Part shown: in pieces, positions 12,354-25,639 of the stretch | How positions within the stretch are numbered: the stretch's first letter is position 1 | How the letters are laid out: each line of letters starts with the position of its first letter | Made by a program: the position numbers and the translations under genes | The notes under the pieces: model-generated | Told to the model about the DNA's origin: nothing | Databases searched by the model: none | The model's input: the letters and a program-made list of their open reading frames with translations, nothing else | Origin: Siphonodentalium dalli | Taxonomy: Eukaryota > Mollusca > Scaphopoda > Gadilida > Siphonodentaliidae | DNA: 64,000 bases | Reading direction: 5' to 3' | Assembly: GCA_032622095.1 (NCBI GenBank) | Contig: CP136066.1 | Coordinates: 3,497,784-3,561,783, forward strand

Positions 12354-15300
12354 AAGTACTATGTCCTTCCTCATTACTATGTCCTTCCTCATTACTATGT
12401 CCTTCCTCATTACTATGTCCTTCCTCATTACTATGTCCTTCCTCATTACTATGTCCTTCCTCATTCCTATGTCCTTCCTCATTACTATGTCCTTCCTCAT
12501 TACTATGTCCTTCCTCATTACTATGTCCTTCCTCATTACTATGTCCTTCCTCATTACTATGTCCTTCCTCACTAATTACTATGTCCTTCCTCACTAATTA
12601 CTATGTCCTTCCTCATTACACCTAATTACTATGTCCTTCCTCATTACTATGTCCTTCCTCATTACTATGTCCTTCCTCATTACTATGTCCTTCCTCATTA
12701 CTATGTCATTCCTCATTACTATGTCCTTCCTCATTACTATGTCCTTCCTCATTAATATGTCCTTCCTCATTACTATGTCCTTCCTCATTACTATGTCCTT
12801 CCTAATTACTATGTCCTTCCTCATTACTATGTCCTTCCTCATTACTATGTCCTTCCTCATTACTATGTCCTTCCTCATTACTATGTCCTTCCTCATTACT
12901 ATGTCCTTCCTCATTACTATGTCCTTCCTAATTACTATGTCCTTCCTCATTACTATGTCCTTCCTCATTACTATGTCCTTCCTAATTACTATGTCCTTCC
13001 TCATTACTATGTCCTTCCTCATTACTATGTCCTTCCTAATTACTATGTCCTTCCTCATTACTATGTCCTTCCTCATTACTATGACCTTCCTCATTACTAT
13101 GTCCTTCCTCATTACTATGTCCGTCCTCATTACTATGTCCTTCCTCATTACTATGTCCTTCCTCGTTACTATGTCCTTCCTCATTACTATGTCCTTCCTC
13201 ATTACTATGTCCTTCCTCATTACTATGTCCTTCCTCATTAATATGTCCTTCCTCATTACTATGTCCTTCCTCATTACTATGTCCTTCCTCATTACTATGT
13301 CCTTCCTCATTACTATGTCCTTCCTCATTAATATGTCCTTCCTCATTACTATGTCCTTCCTCATTACTATGTCCTTCCTCATTACTATGTCCTTCCTCAT
13401 TACTATGTCCTTCCTCATTACTATGTCCTTCCTCATTACTATGTCCTTCCTCATTACTATGTCCTTCCTCATTACTATGTCCTTCCTCATTACTATGTCC
13501 TGCCTCACTAATTACTATGTCCTTCCTCATTACACCTAATTACTATGGCATTCCTCATTACTATGTCCTTTCTCATTACTATGTCCTTCCTCATTACTAT
13601 GTCCTTCCTCATTACTATGTCCTTCCTCATTACTATGTCCTTCCTCATTACTATGTCCTTCCTCATTACTATGTCCTTCCTCATTACTATGTCCCTCCTC
13701 ATTACTATGTCCTTCCTCACTAATCACTATGTCCTTCCTCATTACACCTAATTACTATGTCCTTCCTCATTACTATGTCCTTCCTCATTACTATGTCCTT
13801 CCTCATTACTATGTCCTTCCTCATTACTATGTCCTTCCTCATTACTATGTCCTTCCTCATTACTATGTCCTTCCTCATTACTATGTCCTTCCTCATTACT
13901 ATGTCCTTCCTCATTACTATGTCCTTCCTCATTACTATGTCCGTCCTCATTACTATGTCCTTCCTCATTACTATGTCCTTCCTCATTACTATGTCCGTCC
14001 TCATTACTATGTCCTTCCTCATTACTATGTCCTTCCTCATTACTATGTCCTTCCTCATTACTATGTCCTTCCTCATTACTATGTCCTTCCTCATTACTAT
14101 GTCCTTCCTCATTACTATGTCCTTCCTCATTACTATGTCCTTCCTCATTACTATGTCCTTCCTAATTACTATGTCCTTCCTCATTACTATGTCCTTCCTC
14201 ATTAATATGTCCTTCCTCATTACTATGTCCTTCCTCATTACTATGTCCTTCCTCATTACTATGTCCTTCCTCATTACTATGTCCTTCCTCATTAATATGT
14301 CCTTCCTCATTACTATGTCCTTCCTCATTACTATGTCCTTCCTCATTACTATGTCCTTCCTCATTACTATGTCCTTCCTCATTACTATGTCCTTCCTCAT
14401 TACTATGTCCTTCCTCATTACTATGTCCTTCCTCATTACTATGTCCTTCCTCATTACTATGTCCTTACTCTCATTACTATGTCCTTCCTCATTACTATGT
14501 CCTTCCTCATTACTATGTCCTTCCTCATTACTATGTCCTTCCTCATTACTATGTCCTTCCTCATTACTATGTCCTTCCTCATTACTATGTCCTTCCTCAT
14601 TACTATGTCCTTCATCATTACTATGTCCTTCCTCATTACTATGTCCTTCCTCACTAATTACTATGTCCTTCCTCATTACACCTAATTACTATGTCCTTCC
14701 TCATTACTATGTCCTTCATCATTACTATGTCCTTCCTCATTACTATGTCCTTCCTCATTACTATGTCCTTCCTCATTACTATGTCCTTCCTCATTACTAT
14801 GTCCTTCCTCATTACTATGTCCTTCATCATTACTATGTCCTTCCTCACTAATCACTATGTCCTTCCTCATTACACCTAATTACTATGTCCTTCCTCATTA
14901 CTATGTCCTTCCTCATTACTATGTCCTTCCTAATTACTATGTCCTTCCTCATTACTATGTCCTTCCTCATTACTATGTCCTTCCTCATTACTATGTCCTT
15001 CCTCATTACTATGTCCTTCCTCATTACTATGTCCTTCCTCATTGCTATGTCCTTCCTCATTACTATGTCCTTCATCATTACTATGTCCTTCCTCATTACT
15101 ATGTCCTTCCTCATTACTATGTCATTCCTCATTACTATGTCCTTCCTCATTACTATGTCCTTCCTCATTACTATGTCCTTCCTCATTACTATGTCCTTTC
15201 TCTCATTACTATGTCCTTCCTCATTACTATGTCCTTCCTCATTACTATGTCCTTCCTCACTAATTACTATGTCCTTCCTCATTAATTACTATGTCCTTCC

Positions 15301-15962
15301 TCATTACACATAATTACTATGTCCTTCCTCATTACTATGTCCTTCCTCATTACTATGTCCTTCCTCATTACTGTGTCCTTCCTCATTACTATGTCCTTCC
15401 TAATTACTATGTCCTTCCTCATTACTATGTCCTTCCTCATTACTATGTCCTTCCTCATTACTATGTCCTTCCTCATTACTATGTCCTTCCTCATTACTAT
15501 GTCCTTCCTCATTACTATGTCCTTCCTCACTAATTACTATGTCCTTCCTCATTACTATGTCCTTCCTCACTAATTACTATGTCCTTCCTCATTACTATGT
15601 CCTTCCTCATTACTATGTCCTTCCTCACTAATTACTATGTCCTTCCTCATTACTATGTCCTTCCTAATTACTATGTCCTTCCTCATTACTATGTCCTTCC
15701 TCATTACTATGTCCTTCCTCATTACTATGTCCTTCCTCATTACTATGTCCTTCCTCATTACTATGTCCTTCCTCACTAATTACTGTGTCCTTCCTAATTA
15801 CTATGTCCTTCCTCATTACTATGTCCTTCCTCATTAATATGTCCTTCCTCATTACTATGTCCTTCCTCATTACTATGTCCTTTCTCTCATTACTATGTCC
15901 TTCCTCATTACTATGTCCTTCCTCATTACTATGTCCTTCATCATTACTATGTCCTTCCTCAT
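12354..15962. repeat. 18-bp satellite array, about 200 copies
   Basis: The unit is ATTACTATGTCCTTCCTC. Because 18 is a multiple of 3 and the unit has no stop in several frames, both strands show long open frames: MSFLIT or YYVLPH on +, MRKDIV or EEGHSN on -. Interruptions of the type CACTAATTACTATG and TTACACCTAATTACT recur and define subarrays. There is no start context, splice signal or non-repetitive domain to suggest a protein. Confidence 0.97.
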
Positions 15963-15998
15963 TCGCTTCACATATTTTGTCCGAGGATGCTGGACTAA

Positions 15999-16443
15999 TT
16001 GTAATTACATGTTTCATGCTCGGTATATAATTACATGTTTCATGCTCGGTATATAATTACATGTTTCATGCTCGGTATATAATTACATGTTTCATGCTCG
16101 GTATATAATTACATGTTTCATGCTCGGTATATAATTACATGTTTCATGCTCGGTATATAATTACATGTTTCATGCTCGGTATATAATTACATGTTTCATG
16201 CTCGGTATATAATTACATGTTTCATGCTCGGTATATAATTACATGTTTCATGCTCGGTATATAATTACATGTTTCATGCTCGGTATATAATTACATGTTT
16301 CATGCTCGGTATATAATTACATGTTCATGTTCGGTATATAATTACATGTTTCATGCTCGGTATATAATTACATGTTTCATGCTCGGTATATAATTACATG
16401 TTTCATGCTCGGTATATAATTACATGTTTCATGCTCGGTATAA
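15999..16443. repeat. 26-bp satellite array, about 17 copies
   Basis: The unit is ATAATTACATGTTTCATGCT followed by CGGTAT. Copies are almost identical, with a single shortened copy near 16320. It abuts the 18-bp array with only about 35 bp of other sequence between. High homogeneity suggests recent expansion. Confidence 0.95.
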
Positions 16444-16615
16444 AATATTCCTGAACATTTGCATTCTTGTAATTCCGCCTGGCTGATTCGGTTCGTGTTA
16501 GAGATATATTGTGCTGAGTTTACTACTTCAAAGTGATATTTTACGAATCAGCCTTGCAACAATATTAATTAAGAACTATCGAACTGATATTATTGTCAAA
16601 AGAGTCAACAATTTC

Positions 16616-17813
16616 GGGTGTGTCATACACTCGCTAGTTTGCTACGCATTTGTTTGTAGGTATTTCTGTATAGAAAGCTACATTGTGCCATAAACCGAAT
16701 GAACGCATGCCTTAATTTGTATGTGCATCTGTATCACGGTTAAATATACCCTATAAGTAAAAACTATGCAGTTCCAATAGTAGCGATGCTAACGTATTTT
16801 GCCTGTAAATAGCCTGAAATTATCTCGCAAGAATCAACGCGATACGTTAGTAGCACCTCCACGTGTGTAGCTACCGATATATAGCCATGTCGTTAGCCAT
16901 GGTAATTGTGTATTGTACACTCTTATGACTAATGTGTAGGTTTTCTACACAAAATGTGTAGCCCTGCTACACAATCATTATTCAATTTTGATCTTAAACA
17001 TATTTGTGTAGTATATGTGTAGTTTCATATTCGTACACAAATTGTGTAACAATTTTTACACATAAATGGGTAATTGTTTACACATTTATACACAACCGTG
17101 TGTATAAAATCAACACATATCCCTTACACATTTTGTGTAGGTTCTTACACACACAGTTTGTAGACAAGAAATGCAAGTTCAGTAGTCCGACCTGTGGGTA
17201 TAGTATTAAAGATATATGCAGATTTATATGTTAAAACTTTCATGGCGCATAGTGGTATGTAGTATTTTGTTCTGTACTGTGAGTTTTTGCTTTGAATGAA
17301 CAAACCAGAGTCGAGGCGTGATTGCATAATATTAGTATTATTACAACAATCATAACAAGAGTCTAAGGGCAGTAATCGCCATGAAAGTTTTAACAAATAA
17401 ATCCTCATATACTATTAATACTAAACCCACAAATTGGAATTCTGAACTTACGTCTTTGTCTACGATCGCTGTAGATTGTATTCCAAAAAATATACTCAAA
17501 CAATATGGCCGTCACGTAGCAGACTATGAAACTGAAGGCACCGCAATGCGCATGTCTACGTTCATACACAATTATGTGTAACAAAATATACACATTATGT
17601 GTAGAACGACACTTGTCAATGTATTTGTATGTAAAACTACACATTGCTATGTGTATTAACCGGCTTTACACATTTGATGTGTAATCGTTTCTACGCATTA
17701 GTTATAAGAGTGTATATGCATGGTGCCGTTCATATTCTGGTACCATAGGAGGTTTCTACGACAAAATTCCAGAAACAAATGTCGTGCACAATTGCCATTG
17801 TATGAACGTGCCC
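16616..17813. mobile_element. Harbinger-like TIR element interrupted by a second TIR element
   Basis: The ends resemble the complete element at 34665-35077: the right end GTATGAACGTGCCC is followed by TTA, and the left end has GGGTGTGTCATACAC. Internal blocks such as AGTAGCGATGCTAACG also match it. A separate element (16917-17713) splits it. Confidence 0.65.
16917..17713. mobile_element. Nested TIR element with TGTGTAG/CTACACA motifs
   Basis: The ends ACACTCTTATGACTAATG and CATTAGTTATAAGAGTGT are inverted. Inside, many short TGTGTAG and CTACACA motifs alternate, and a central inverted pair (ATGTTAAAACTTTCATGGCG near 17230, complement near 17380) folds back. No transposase ORF is present. Confidence 0.7.
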
Positions 17814-17824
17814 TTAAAGACATA

Positions 17825-18200
17825 TTATGTACTTGTTCGGGTGCGTGAAACTTATCAGTTAGTATTCAGTTGCTATGCCAACTGGAGGAATGTAGCATTC
17901 TACTAACATCACCGAAAATTTCAAGCAAATCAACCGTATCACTCCAGAGAAAACATTGTCTGAACTACGCCAAATTGTAAATATTTACTACTCGAATCGG
18001 GACGCTTCTATCGGCGATAAACTAACGAAAACGATTTCGCCATCGGAAGTCACTGAATTTAATTAGTATATAAGAATGACGGTGTGTGTTGTCAACTTAG
18101 ATATAATATTTTTTTAAATAACTACTTTGAAAACGATTATTCTCCATTTCTATTTGATCACCCTACCGGAGTGTTTCACATCACTTTAAGTAGAACGCGT
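17825..18200 (-). repeat. Dispersed repeat, inverted copy of 39020-39395
   Basis: Reverse-complement similarity runs through the whole block, for example TCACATCACTTTAAG (18177) against the complement near 39034, and AAATTGTAAATATTTACTAC near 17970. A third partial copy is at about 38715-38905. The family is not recognised. Confidence 0.7.
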
Positions 18201-20170
18201 TGTTGTCCTTCGTTCGTCCCAAATAAATCGTCGATAAACGAACGAGAATTATTTCGTAAAAAGAGGGTCACTTTATTTTATTTATATGAAATTATGGCGG
18301 TCCGTTGTCCTGTTCTGGGAAGTTTGATACAACATTTATTGAAGTACCAGCGTTGAGAAAGTTAATGTCGCTGTGAGGCGCGGCAGTGTTTCAAACCACT
18401 TTAACTATCTGTCCTACGTCCCTGCTCCCGCATCGTTTGATGTAACCAGATGAATTGCGCTTGAATGATTGGGTTCGTTTGCCGCGAGATTCGCGCGGTA
18501 ATTTGGAATACAATAGTCTGCATCACGAACGCGGAGAAAATTTGATATATGATACTACTCGGATAACACGACATTTTCTACTAGAAAAACCAAATTACCC
18601 CCAAATAAAACCAATCGTCGCCGCATCAGTGGGTGATCTATAAGGGGGTGTTCGATCGGCGTCAAACCACGACTGAGGTGTACTCTGGATTCCATTCGAA
18701 CACGCACGGCCTCGCACGCTCCGATACAGTTCTATCCTAATCATGTCAATTTTATTGCGTGGAGCAAATAATTTTGACGTCCTCGCGGAACCAAATTGTT
18801 CTCATTTGGTAGTTATTTCGAGATTCCGATTAGCCTATTGTGTGATCATGAGTCTGTACAATGGTACCACCGAGAGCATGTGACAATGCAAGGATGGGGA
18901 TGTGAATGCAGGTAAGCGGTAATTTGATGGCCAGCCGTGGATAATGGCAATCCCTTGAGTCGCTGTAATGGAGAGGTTTCGCAACACAACAATTAGAAAT
19001 TGCAATTACTATTATGGTAGGCACGCTACGTCGCCGGCATAAAGTATGCGGGCGTGTTGAGTAGGAGGAGGAAAAGTGACAATTTTGAATGGGCATTTCT
19101 ATGCAAACTTCTTGAGCAAAAGCTGCAAGTATTTATGGGTGTGACTTTGTTTGGGATTGAACAGATTACACATCTATATGGCGGTCGGCTTGGCACTTGA
19201 TCCATTATACAGTTGATGTATTTATTTATTTTTTTTTATTTTTTTTTATAAATTAGGTCAAGTTTTGTAATTGTAGTAAACAAAATCTCAAAAATAATTT
19301 GATAGCAAAAATTGCCAATTTAACAAGCACAACCGCCAGTTAAATGTTCGGTCAGAGACAACTGCTTCATATGTAACTTTTGCTGCGGATGTCTGCATGG
19401 ACATCCGATTCAAAGTTGGTCACTTGACCTCCCCTTACGGTGCTACGTCATCGTAGGCACGTTCTACCCGTTTCAATGTTGTCATAATCGTAACAGCGTA
19501 TAGGGTATCAACTTATTCGGTTTGTACCAAAAACAAGCTTAACTGAAAGCTACAGACAATCAGTCGGTCAATTAGTTTGTTTGTACCATACAGCCATCGC
19601 ACATCGAGTCTCGAGTTAATGTATGCGTTGTGCTTAATCTGGTGGATCGTACAATTCGAAATTTTGACTTTGATAGTGAAGTTACTTATCAATATATGAC
19701 TAACTATCCTCAGTCAGCCAATTTATGTCTTTGTTCTTATTACAGCCTTCACTGTCTTATCAAAATGATGCAAACTATCCTAAAATCTGCCCAAACATCA
19801 TGTTCAAAGTTGTTTTGATGACTTAATGCATATTTCTGGGACAAACCGCCAAGTGTCTGTTATTTTGCTCACACATGGGTAAAACACGAGTTACATAATT
19901 ATATTGCTTGAATACATTTCCAGGAGAACCGCGCCCCTCTCTTAACTATGTTAGCGGATAGTTGAGGACGGTCGAAGCAGAATTGGTTCTCGAACAATTA
20001 GTGATGTATATTTGTAAAATAGTTTCCCCAATATGTAATATATATAACAAGTATTGCATCCATAAACATCCAGTAAATATAGGATCCGGATACGGAACGG
20101 TTCGTGACCGATGCATGGTGCACGTACGGTGCATAACAAAGACACGCATACAGTAAGCCGCTAAATAATC
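18201..20170. other. Intron 1 sequence without recognised features
   Basis: I see no exon, array or inverted repeat with confidence here. There is a poly-T tract near 19225-19250. Confidence 0.4.
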
Positions 20171-20173
20171 GAC

Positions 20174-20343
20174 TCCTTAACCACTGCTGAATTGCGGGTA
20201 ATATGTCATGATTTAGTCGGAAATATGGCTTGTTGCCATTCATCGAAAAGCTCACAGTGAGAGCTTTCAGATTAATGGCAACAAGCCATATTTCCGACTA
20301 AATCCTGAAAAATTACCCGTAATGCTGCTGTGGTTAAGGTGTC
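20174..20343. mobile_element. Hairpin MITE
   Basis: An imperfect palindrome about 170 bp long. The arms contain TTAGTCGGAAATATGGCTTG and its complement, with outer ends CTTAACCACTGCTG and CTGCTGTGGTTAAG. It could form a long stem. A related end sequence (CTGCTGTGGTTAAG) occurs in the loop of the palindrome at 57228. Confidence 0.7.
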
Positions 20344-20763
20344 GTTTGTTTATGGTATTACTGAACCTCTCCATCGGGATGTCGGTCGGTCAAATGTGTG
20401 CTGGCTGGGTTACCCGAGGGCATAGTTATCGATGGAACAGCCAATTAATGCATGCCGATATATAATTAACAATTAATAGTTAATATAAATTAATGCAAGC
20501 CGATACATAATTAACATTTAATAGCAAATATCAATTAAACACACTGAACGCACCGGATCTGTAATAACCAGGGCCACCGTTAAGTGTGCAATAACCGATA
20601 ATGGATGTTGTGAGTCGAGAAATGCAGGTTCTTCGGGGAGATATAAGTGTTGCTGGTATTGCCATAATATGCGGACACATTCGTCGGTGATTTCTTTTCA
20701 TGATACACTGAATCATATATCATTGCAGTACGGAACCAGTGCAATTCACTTACTAATATATTG

Positions 20764-21143
20764 CATGAATCCGGTACATTTTTCCTCCACTAGGCATTTT
20801 GTAACAGTGTTACAAGTGTTACAAGTGTTACAAATGATTTAAAGTCCCAGTAGAAAACCGCAGCATATTTTATTCCTACCGTCTCAGTGTAGCGACATGT
20901 TACAATGTGTTACAAGTGTTACATTAGTTCTGAGATACCAGAGAGACCGCTCGTAGACGGGTGTTACAAGTGTTACAAATGTTACAAATGATTTAAAGTC
21001 CCAGTAGAAAACCGCAGCCTATTTGTTTCTACCGCGTTCAGTGTAGCGACATGTTACAATGTGTTACAAGTGTTACATTATTTCTGAGATACCAAAGAGA
21101 ATGCCTAGCGGAGGAAAAATGTACCGGTTTCATGCAGTATCTA
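20764..21143. mobile_element. TIR MITE with internal GTGTTACAA repeats
   Basis: The left end GCATGAATCCGGTACATTTT and the right end with AAAATGTACCGGTTTCATGC are inverted, and inversion continues through the CCTCC and TAGGCATT parts. Inside are two diverged copies of a roughly 170-bp unit with TTTAAAGTCCCAGTAGAAAA and many GTGTTACAA motifs. Confidence 0.75.
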
Positions 21144-21773
21144 CTAAGCCATGCAATACTTAAAACGTAATGTCTAAAGTGCGGTTACTACGTCTGCAAT
21201 CAGAACGTTCAGCGGAATTCGACTTAACCCTTTATAGAGCCCCACACAGACTGGAGCAGACGACTGTAAATCTGTCATTTTCCTCAGTTTTACAATCGTT
21301 ACTTCGATGACGCAATTACATTTATTAGGTCAAGCCAACCAATTAGCATTCATGACGTGGGAAAACCGGAGTACAGCTGAATTAGAGCGAAATAGTTCGT
21401 TGGCATTTTACATTTATTATAAACAGACCTTGTTCTGAGGATTTATAGATGTTTTAGAGCTAAAACTTACATCATTTTACGAATTATTTTAGTGAATTAT
21501 ACACGATAAAAACGTTCTGAAATCACAATGACGTCATTAAGGCCGGTTGACGTCCCTAGTTACCTGCGTAATTTGTATATATAATTACGTCGTAAAAGTA
21601 GTACTAACCTAATAAAGATACGTTGATCTAATAAAGCTACATTGACGTAATAAACGTAATGTTTATTATGCAGGCTTTATGTAGTCAATAGAGATAGTGA
21701 GCGGTGGATAAATATAGATATTATGTGAGGTGTCTTATGCATGTTAATTACATTTTTATTCCTTCTCTTCCAG

Positions 21774-22173
21774 ACAATGACGGCGACAGGAATCCTCAAG
21801 ACAGCTCGACTGTTGCGGCTTCTTCGTGTGTTACGGAAGATCGAACAATTCGCGGAGTATGGTGCAGCAGTCCTTCTCTTACTCATGGTGTCCTTCACCT
21901 TGATCAGCCATTGGTTGGCCTGTGTTTTCTATGCAATCGCCTATATCGAAAGACCTCACCTGCATGCGCGGATTAGCTGGCTGGATCATTTAGCGGAATT
22001 AAGTGGCATGCCTTATCTGGCCAACGATACCCGCAGCGGACCTACAATCAAATCCAAGTACATCACCGCTCTCTATTTCACATTCACAAGTCTCACAAGC
22101 ATAGGTTTCGGGAACGTCGCTCCTAACACAAACGCAGAGAAATTGTTTTCTATATTCGCCATGTTGCTAGGAT
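21774..22173 (+). CDS. erg: ERG channel exon 2: S4, S5, turret, pore helix, selectivity filter, start of S6
   Basis: Encodes residues 178-310 plus one base of 311. The acceptor is CTTCTCTTCCAG and the donor GTAAGTG. S4 (about 184-200) carries the ERG charge pattern [15 protein letters not shown]5 runs 207-233. The turret has the sequon N260-D-T, in the same place as the glycosylated turret asparagine of hERG. The pore helix leads to the filter SIGFGN (286-291). Differences from hERG are Thr282 at the S620 position and Ala293 at the S631 position; both changes are known to weaken or remove hERG C-type inactivation. Glu stands at the hERG D540 position. The exon lies alone between two very large introns. 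Confidence 0.96.
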
Positions 22174-22480
22174 GTAAGTGTTCGCTATATTGCATCTGTT
22201 ATTTATATATGGTGTGAGCGTTTTCAATATTCGCTTTTTCTGCTAGGGTATATGTGTACGCTATATTCCCTATGCTGTTAGGGTATATGTGTACGCTATA
22301 TTCCCTATGTTGTTAGGGTGTATGTGTACGCTATACTCCTATGGTGTTAGGGTGTGAGCGTTATGCTTGGTTGTAAAGTATGTGTGTTACATATTCCATA
22401 TGTTATTAGGTTGTAGGTGTTTTATATATTCGCTCTTCGACTAGGATGTAAGAGTTTTCTGTATTCGCTATGTTGCAAGG
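22174..22480. repeat. Minisatellite resembling the exon 2 donor region
   Basis: After the donor (GCTAGGAT|GTAAGTGTTCGCTATATT) follow repeated units of 30-35 bp of the form TTAGGGTATATGTGTACGCT + ATATTCCCTATG, with looser copies (TTGCAAGGGTGTAATCG) to 22480. The units match the exon-end/donor stretch, so the array probably arose from it. Confidence 0.6.
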
Positions 22481-22631
22481 GTGTAATCGGTTGCTCGTGA
22501 TAACACCACATCAGTTACTGAATGCATTACGTTAATAGTGTGCGATATGCAAAACACTCAAAGCCATTACTACTTGTTGGAGCGAGAGATTCACCGTGAC
22601 CCACTCAGCGAACGATATGGTTTAATAAATA

Positions 22632-22720
22632 TGACCCGCCATATCAAATCCAGTCGTAAGTCGGGATTTGTTTTACCCTGTGCCAATGCATTCTCTTATC
22701 TATGCGAGTCGACCATAACA
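22632..22720. mobile_element. Left-end fragment of a family D MITE
   Basis: ATGACCCGCCATATCAAATC leads into CCCTGTGCCAATGCATTCTC and stops after CGAGTCGACCATA. The layout is the same as at 60213, but the element is cut in the middle of its first palindrome. Confidence 0.7.
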
Positions 22721-25150
22721 TCAATATACAACAACAACACTTCTTCAAAATACGCTTTAGTTATCAAAATCAATTTATTGCAACAAAATAATACAAACCA
22801 CTGTCAACTATGGTATCAAATTTCCCAAAACTTGTTATTTATCAACATTTTGTTCAACAAAATATGGCCGTATTGTTACTAAAGTATCACGAAATTTGAC
22901 CGTATTTGACTTGGTTTTAGAGTTATCCATGGTCATCCGCAATTTTGTCCGAGACACTCCCTTTGACCACGTTTGTCTGGGCCACATATTATTACAAACC
23001 TCTAGAAATAACAAACATCAAAAATCGATATCTGATCACTTTGAGCTTTGATGGGTGGGTTCCTCGAATCAAATAGGTTACCGCCGAAGGCAAAGAACTC
23101 GTAATTTAGGAGCATCTGATCGGATTTAGTACCCTTAAGATAAGACAACTGTCGATATGTATACACATGACAGGTATTTGCAACGGATGCATGTTCAACT
23201 CCATATATTTCATAAAACTTGATCTTAAATTAGCTTTAACAGTTTACTGGTGATCCGGTGGTTTGCATCGAGGATTTTCATTTCGAAAATGACCAAATTC
23301 GGTAGCAAAGGTTGCAATCCTATCACTAGCATGCTGCATGCAGTTTGCTAAATTATAAATACTAAATAAATACTAAATAAATACTAAATAAATACCAAAT
23401 AAATACCGAATATCCCGCGAGATACAATATAGGCCAACATAGCTCAAATATAGTTCATACAGCCTTACGTTGACAAAGTTAAAGAAAATTATGCCGAATT
23501 TAAAAAAAAAATAAAGTTCAATGTGCTACGCATATCTGAGGGATGCATATGTAAACTATGTATTAGTGTATTATACCGGAATACTGTTCGGTATAAAATA
23601 GTCTTGAATATTAGTTTTCATGTTTATGACTATGGGTAATAAATGCATATTCCATCGATAGGACAGGGCGGACTCGCGATAATGCTCGGTACAATTTTTT
23701 TTTTAAACAATAGTTTTTGTTTGTTTGTGAGTAAAGTTATCAACATGTGAATAAATATAGCAATTACAAGCGGTAATTGATATTGTGGTTATCTTGCGCC
23801 CCTTTACATGCATCACGTCATTCCTGTCTGAGTGGTCTCTTCCTGGGCGATCGTCCCACTAACTCGGGCGCGTGCTCATGCTATTCCAACACGCACGTGC
23901 TTTATCGATTGTGGTGTCCAATCATGGAATCAGATACCGGGCTTATTGCTTTTAAATTGAATTGCTTCCTTTATTTTACACAGCGGACTATTCTGCATTA
24001 CCGCTGCATCTAAATTATAAACGATTGCGTAAACTCGTACAGGGAGAGGTCTCAAAGCATGCTTAGACTCACACATGAAGAGGACTCGGCGCATGGTTAG
24101 ACTCAAGCATAGAGAGGTCACGGCGCATGATTCTTGTATCTGCCTCAGTCCAAGTGATTATAATATTTAATTTGTGTCATTTGTTAAATGTGGGATATAT
24201 TACATGCTCAGAACAAATGGCACTTTATTTCAAATGTAGTATGAAAAGTCAATTCCGTAGCAACTTGTTATCGAACATTGAACACTCTAGTCGAGACAGT
24301 ACTTATAAAATATTCAAACATGATATACATTTCGAAAAAATACTTGGACTATTTGGACACTAGGAACATAATAACTCTTTGTCGATTCCGTACTTGTAAC
24401 CATTGCTTGCCAATAGAGAAAGACTGATGGAATGACACCAACATATTCCATAGACTATCTCCGCTGTGCACCAACAGACATATCGGAGATGAACTGCACT
24501 GTTTACTATAATACGAATGTTTCGGTGAAGCCAGACATCGCTTCTTGCCTAGCAAATATACCAGCATAGAACATGCAACTATTAATATGTTAGATGACAT
24601 TCTGAATTTGGAAGATGTGGATTGCCTGCGCACACTATGTTCATTCATCCGACTGATAAACCTTAAGTTAAATGATATTGAATACTATGCAGTTTGTTGT
24701 TGTTGTTGTTGTTGGAGATAACGATGATAATGATACTGGCGATTGTGACAACGAGTAGGCGAAGACGATAACGTGATGACAACGAAGACGTTCATACTGA
24801 CGACGCGGTTACGGTGATGTCTCGACGACGAGGACGACGAAAACGACTACCATAACGATGATGTTGATGATGATGATATTGATGACGATGATGGGAAGTT
24901 CGTGTATATATTGTACATATACTGCAACAATCTCAATATTTCGTATATATCTTCTACTTGTATCTCAATATATTTTTAATCAGAGAATAAAAGTATTACC
25001 TGTAAATGCTTAATGCGACACAACATGGCTTGATCAGCAATGCTGTAGCCATGAAATGTTTCAATAACCAAACCCATAGACACAAACAAACACACATCTT
25101 AAGCCTTGTCAATTCATTGAAACACTAAAGCACTGTCCTAGTCTAGGGGT
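22721..25150. other. Intron 2 sequence with simple repeats
   Basis: No exon is recognised. 23352-23410 is an AAATAAATACT microsatellite, 24025-24125 has three diverged 40-bp units with TTAGACTCA, and 24700-24895 is rich in GATGAT/GACGA triplets. Confidence 0.45.
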
Positions 25151-25639
25151 TGGTTATGATATGATTGGATAATTTATTTCATTTATTTCCATACATATAC
25201 ATGTACATACATAGCACAGAGAGAACAAAACAAACACCTACACAAGTAATGTAGTATATTGCGAGGGGATAGTGTTGTCCAATAGATTGTCTTCCTGCCA
25301 CCCCCTTCGTGGTGAGAGTAATACATATCAGATGGCTATAGGGTAAGCCGTGTACATATCAGGTATATATATAGATACGCATTGTGTAGGCTTCAAAATT
25401 GTGTAAGATGGGTTACTACTCGACGTAGGCGATTAACTGATCATTCGTTTTAATTATGGATGTCGAGCAGTATAATGATGGATGATGTTAATGAATAATG
25501 TTCCAGTATAACAGCTATATATATATATATATATTAGTTATATATATCTATATATTATGTAATGTATTTAATTCAATATAATAAATTTAATATCATGTTG
25601 GTGTTGGGGGCAACCAGGGCATCCTTTGTTTTTGCACTT

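Noticed and set aside
12594-14851. Long ORFs of MSFLIT or MRKDIV repeats as a gene
   Set aside because: An 18-bp stop-free unit opens frames on both strands; there is no non-repeat domain or splice context.
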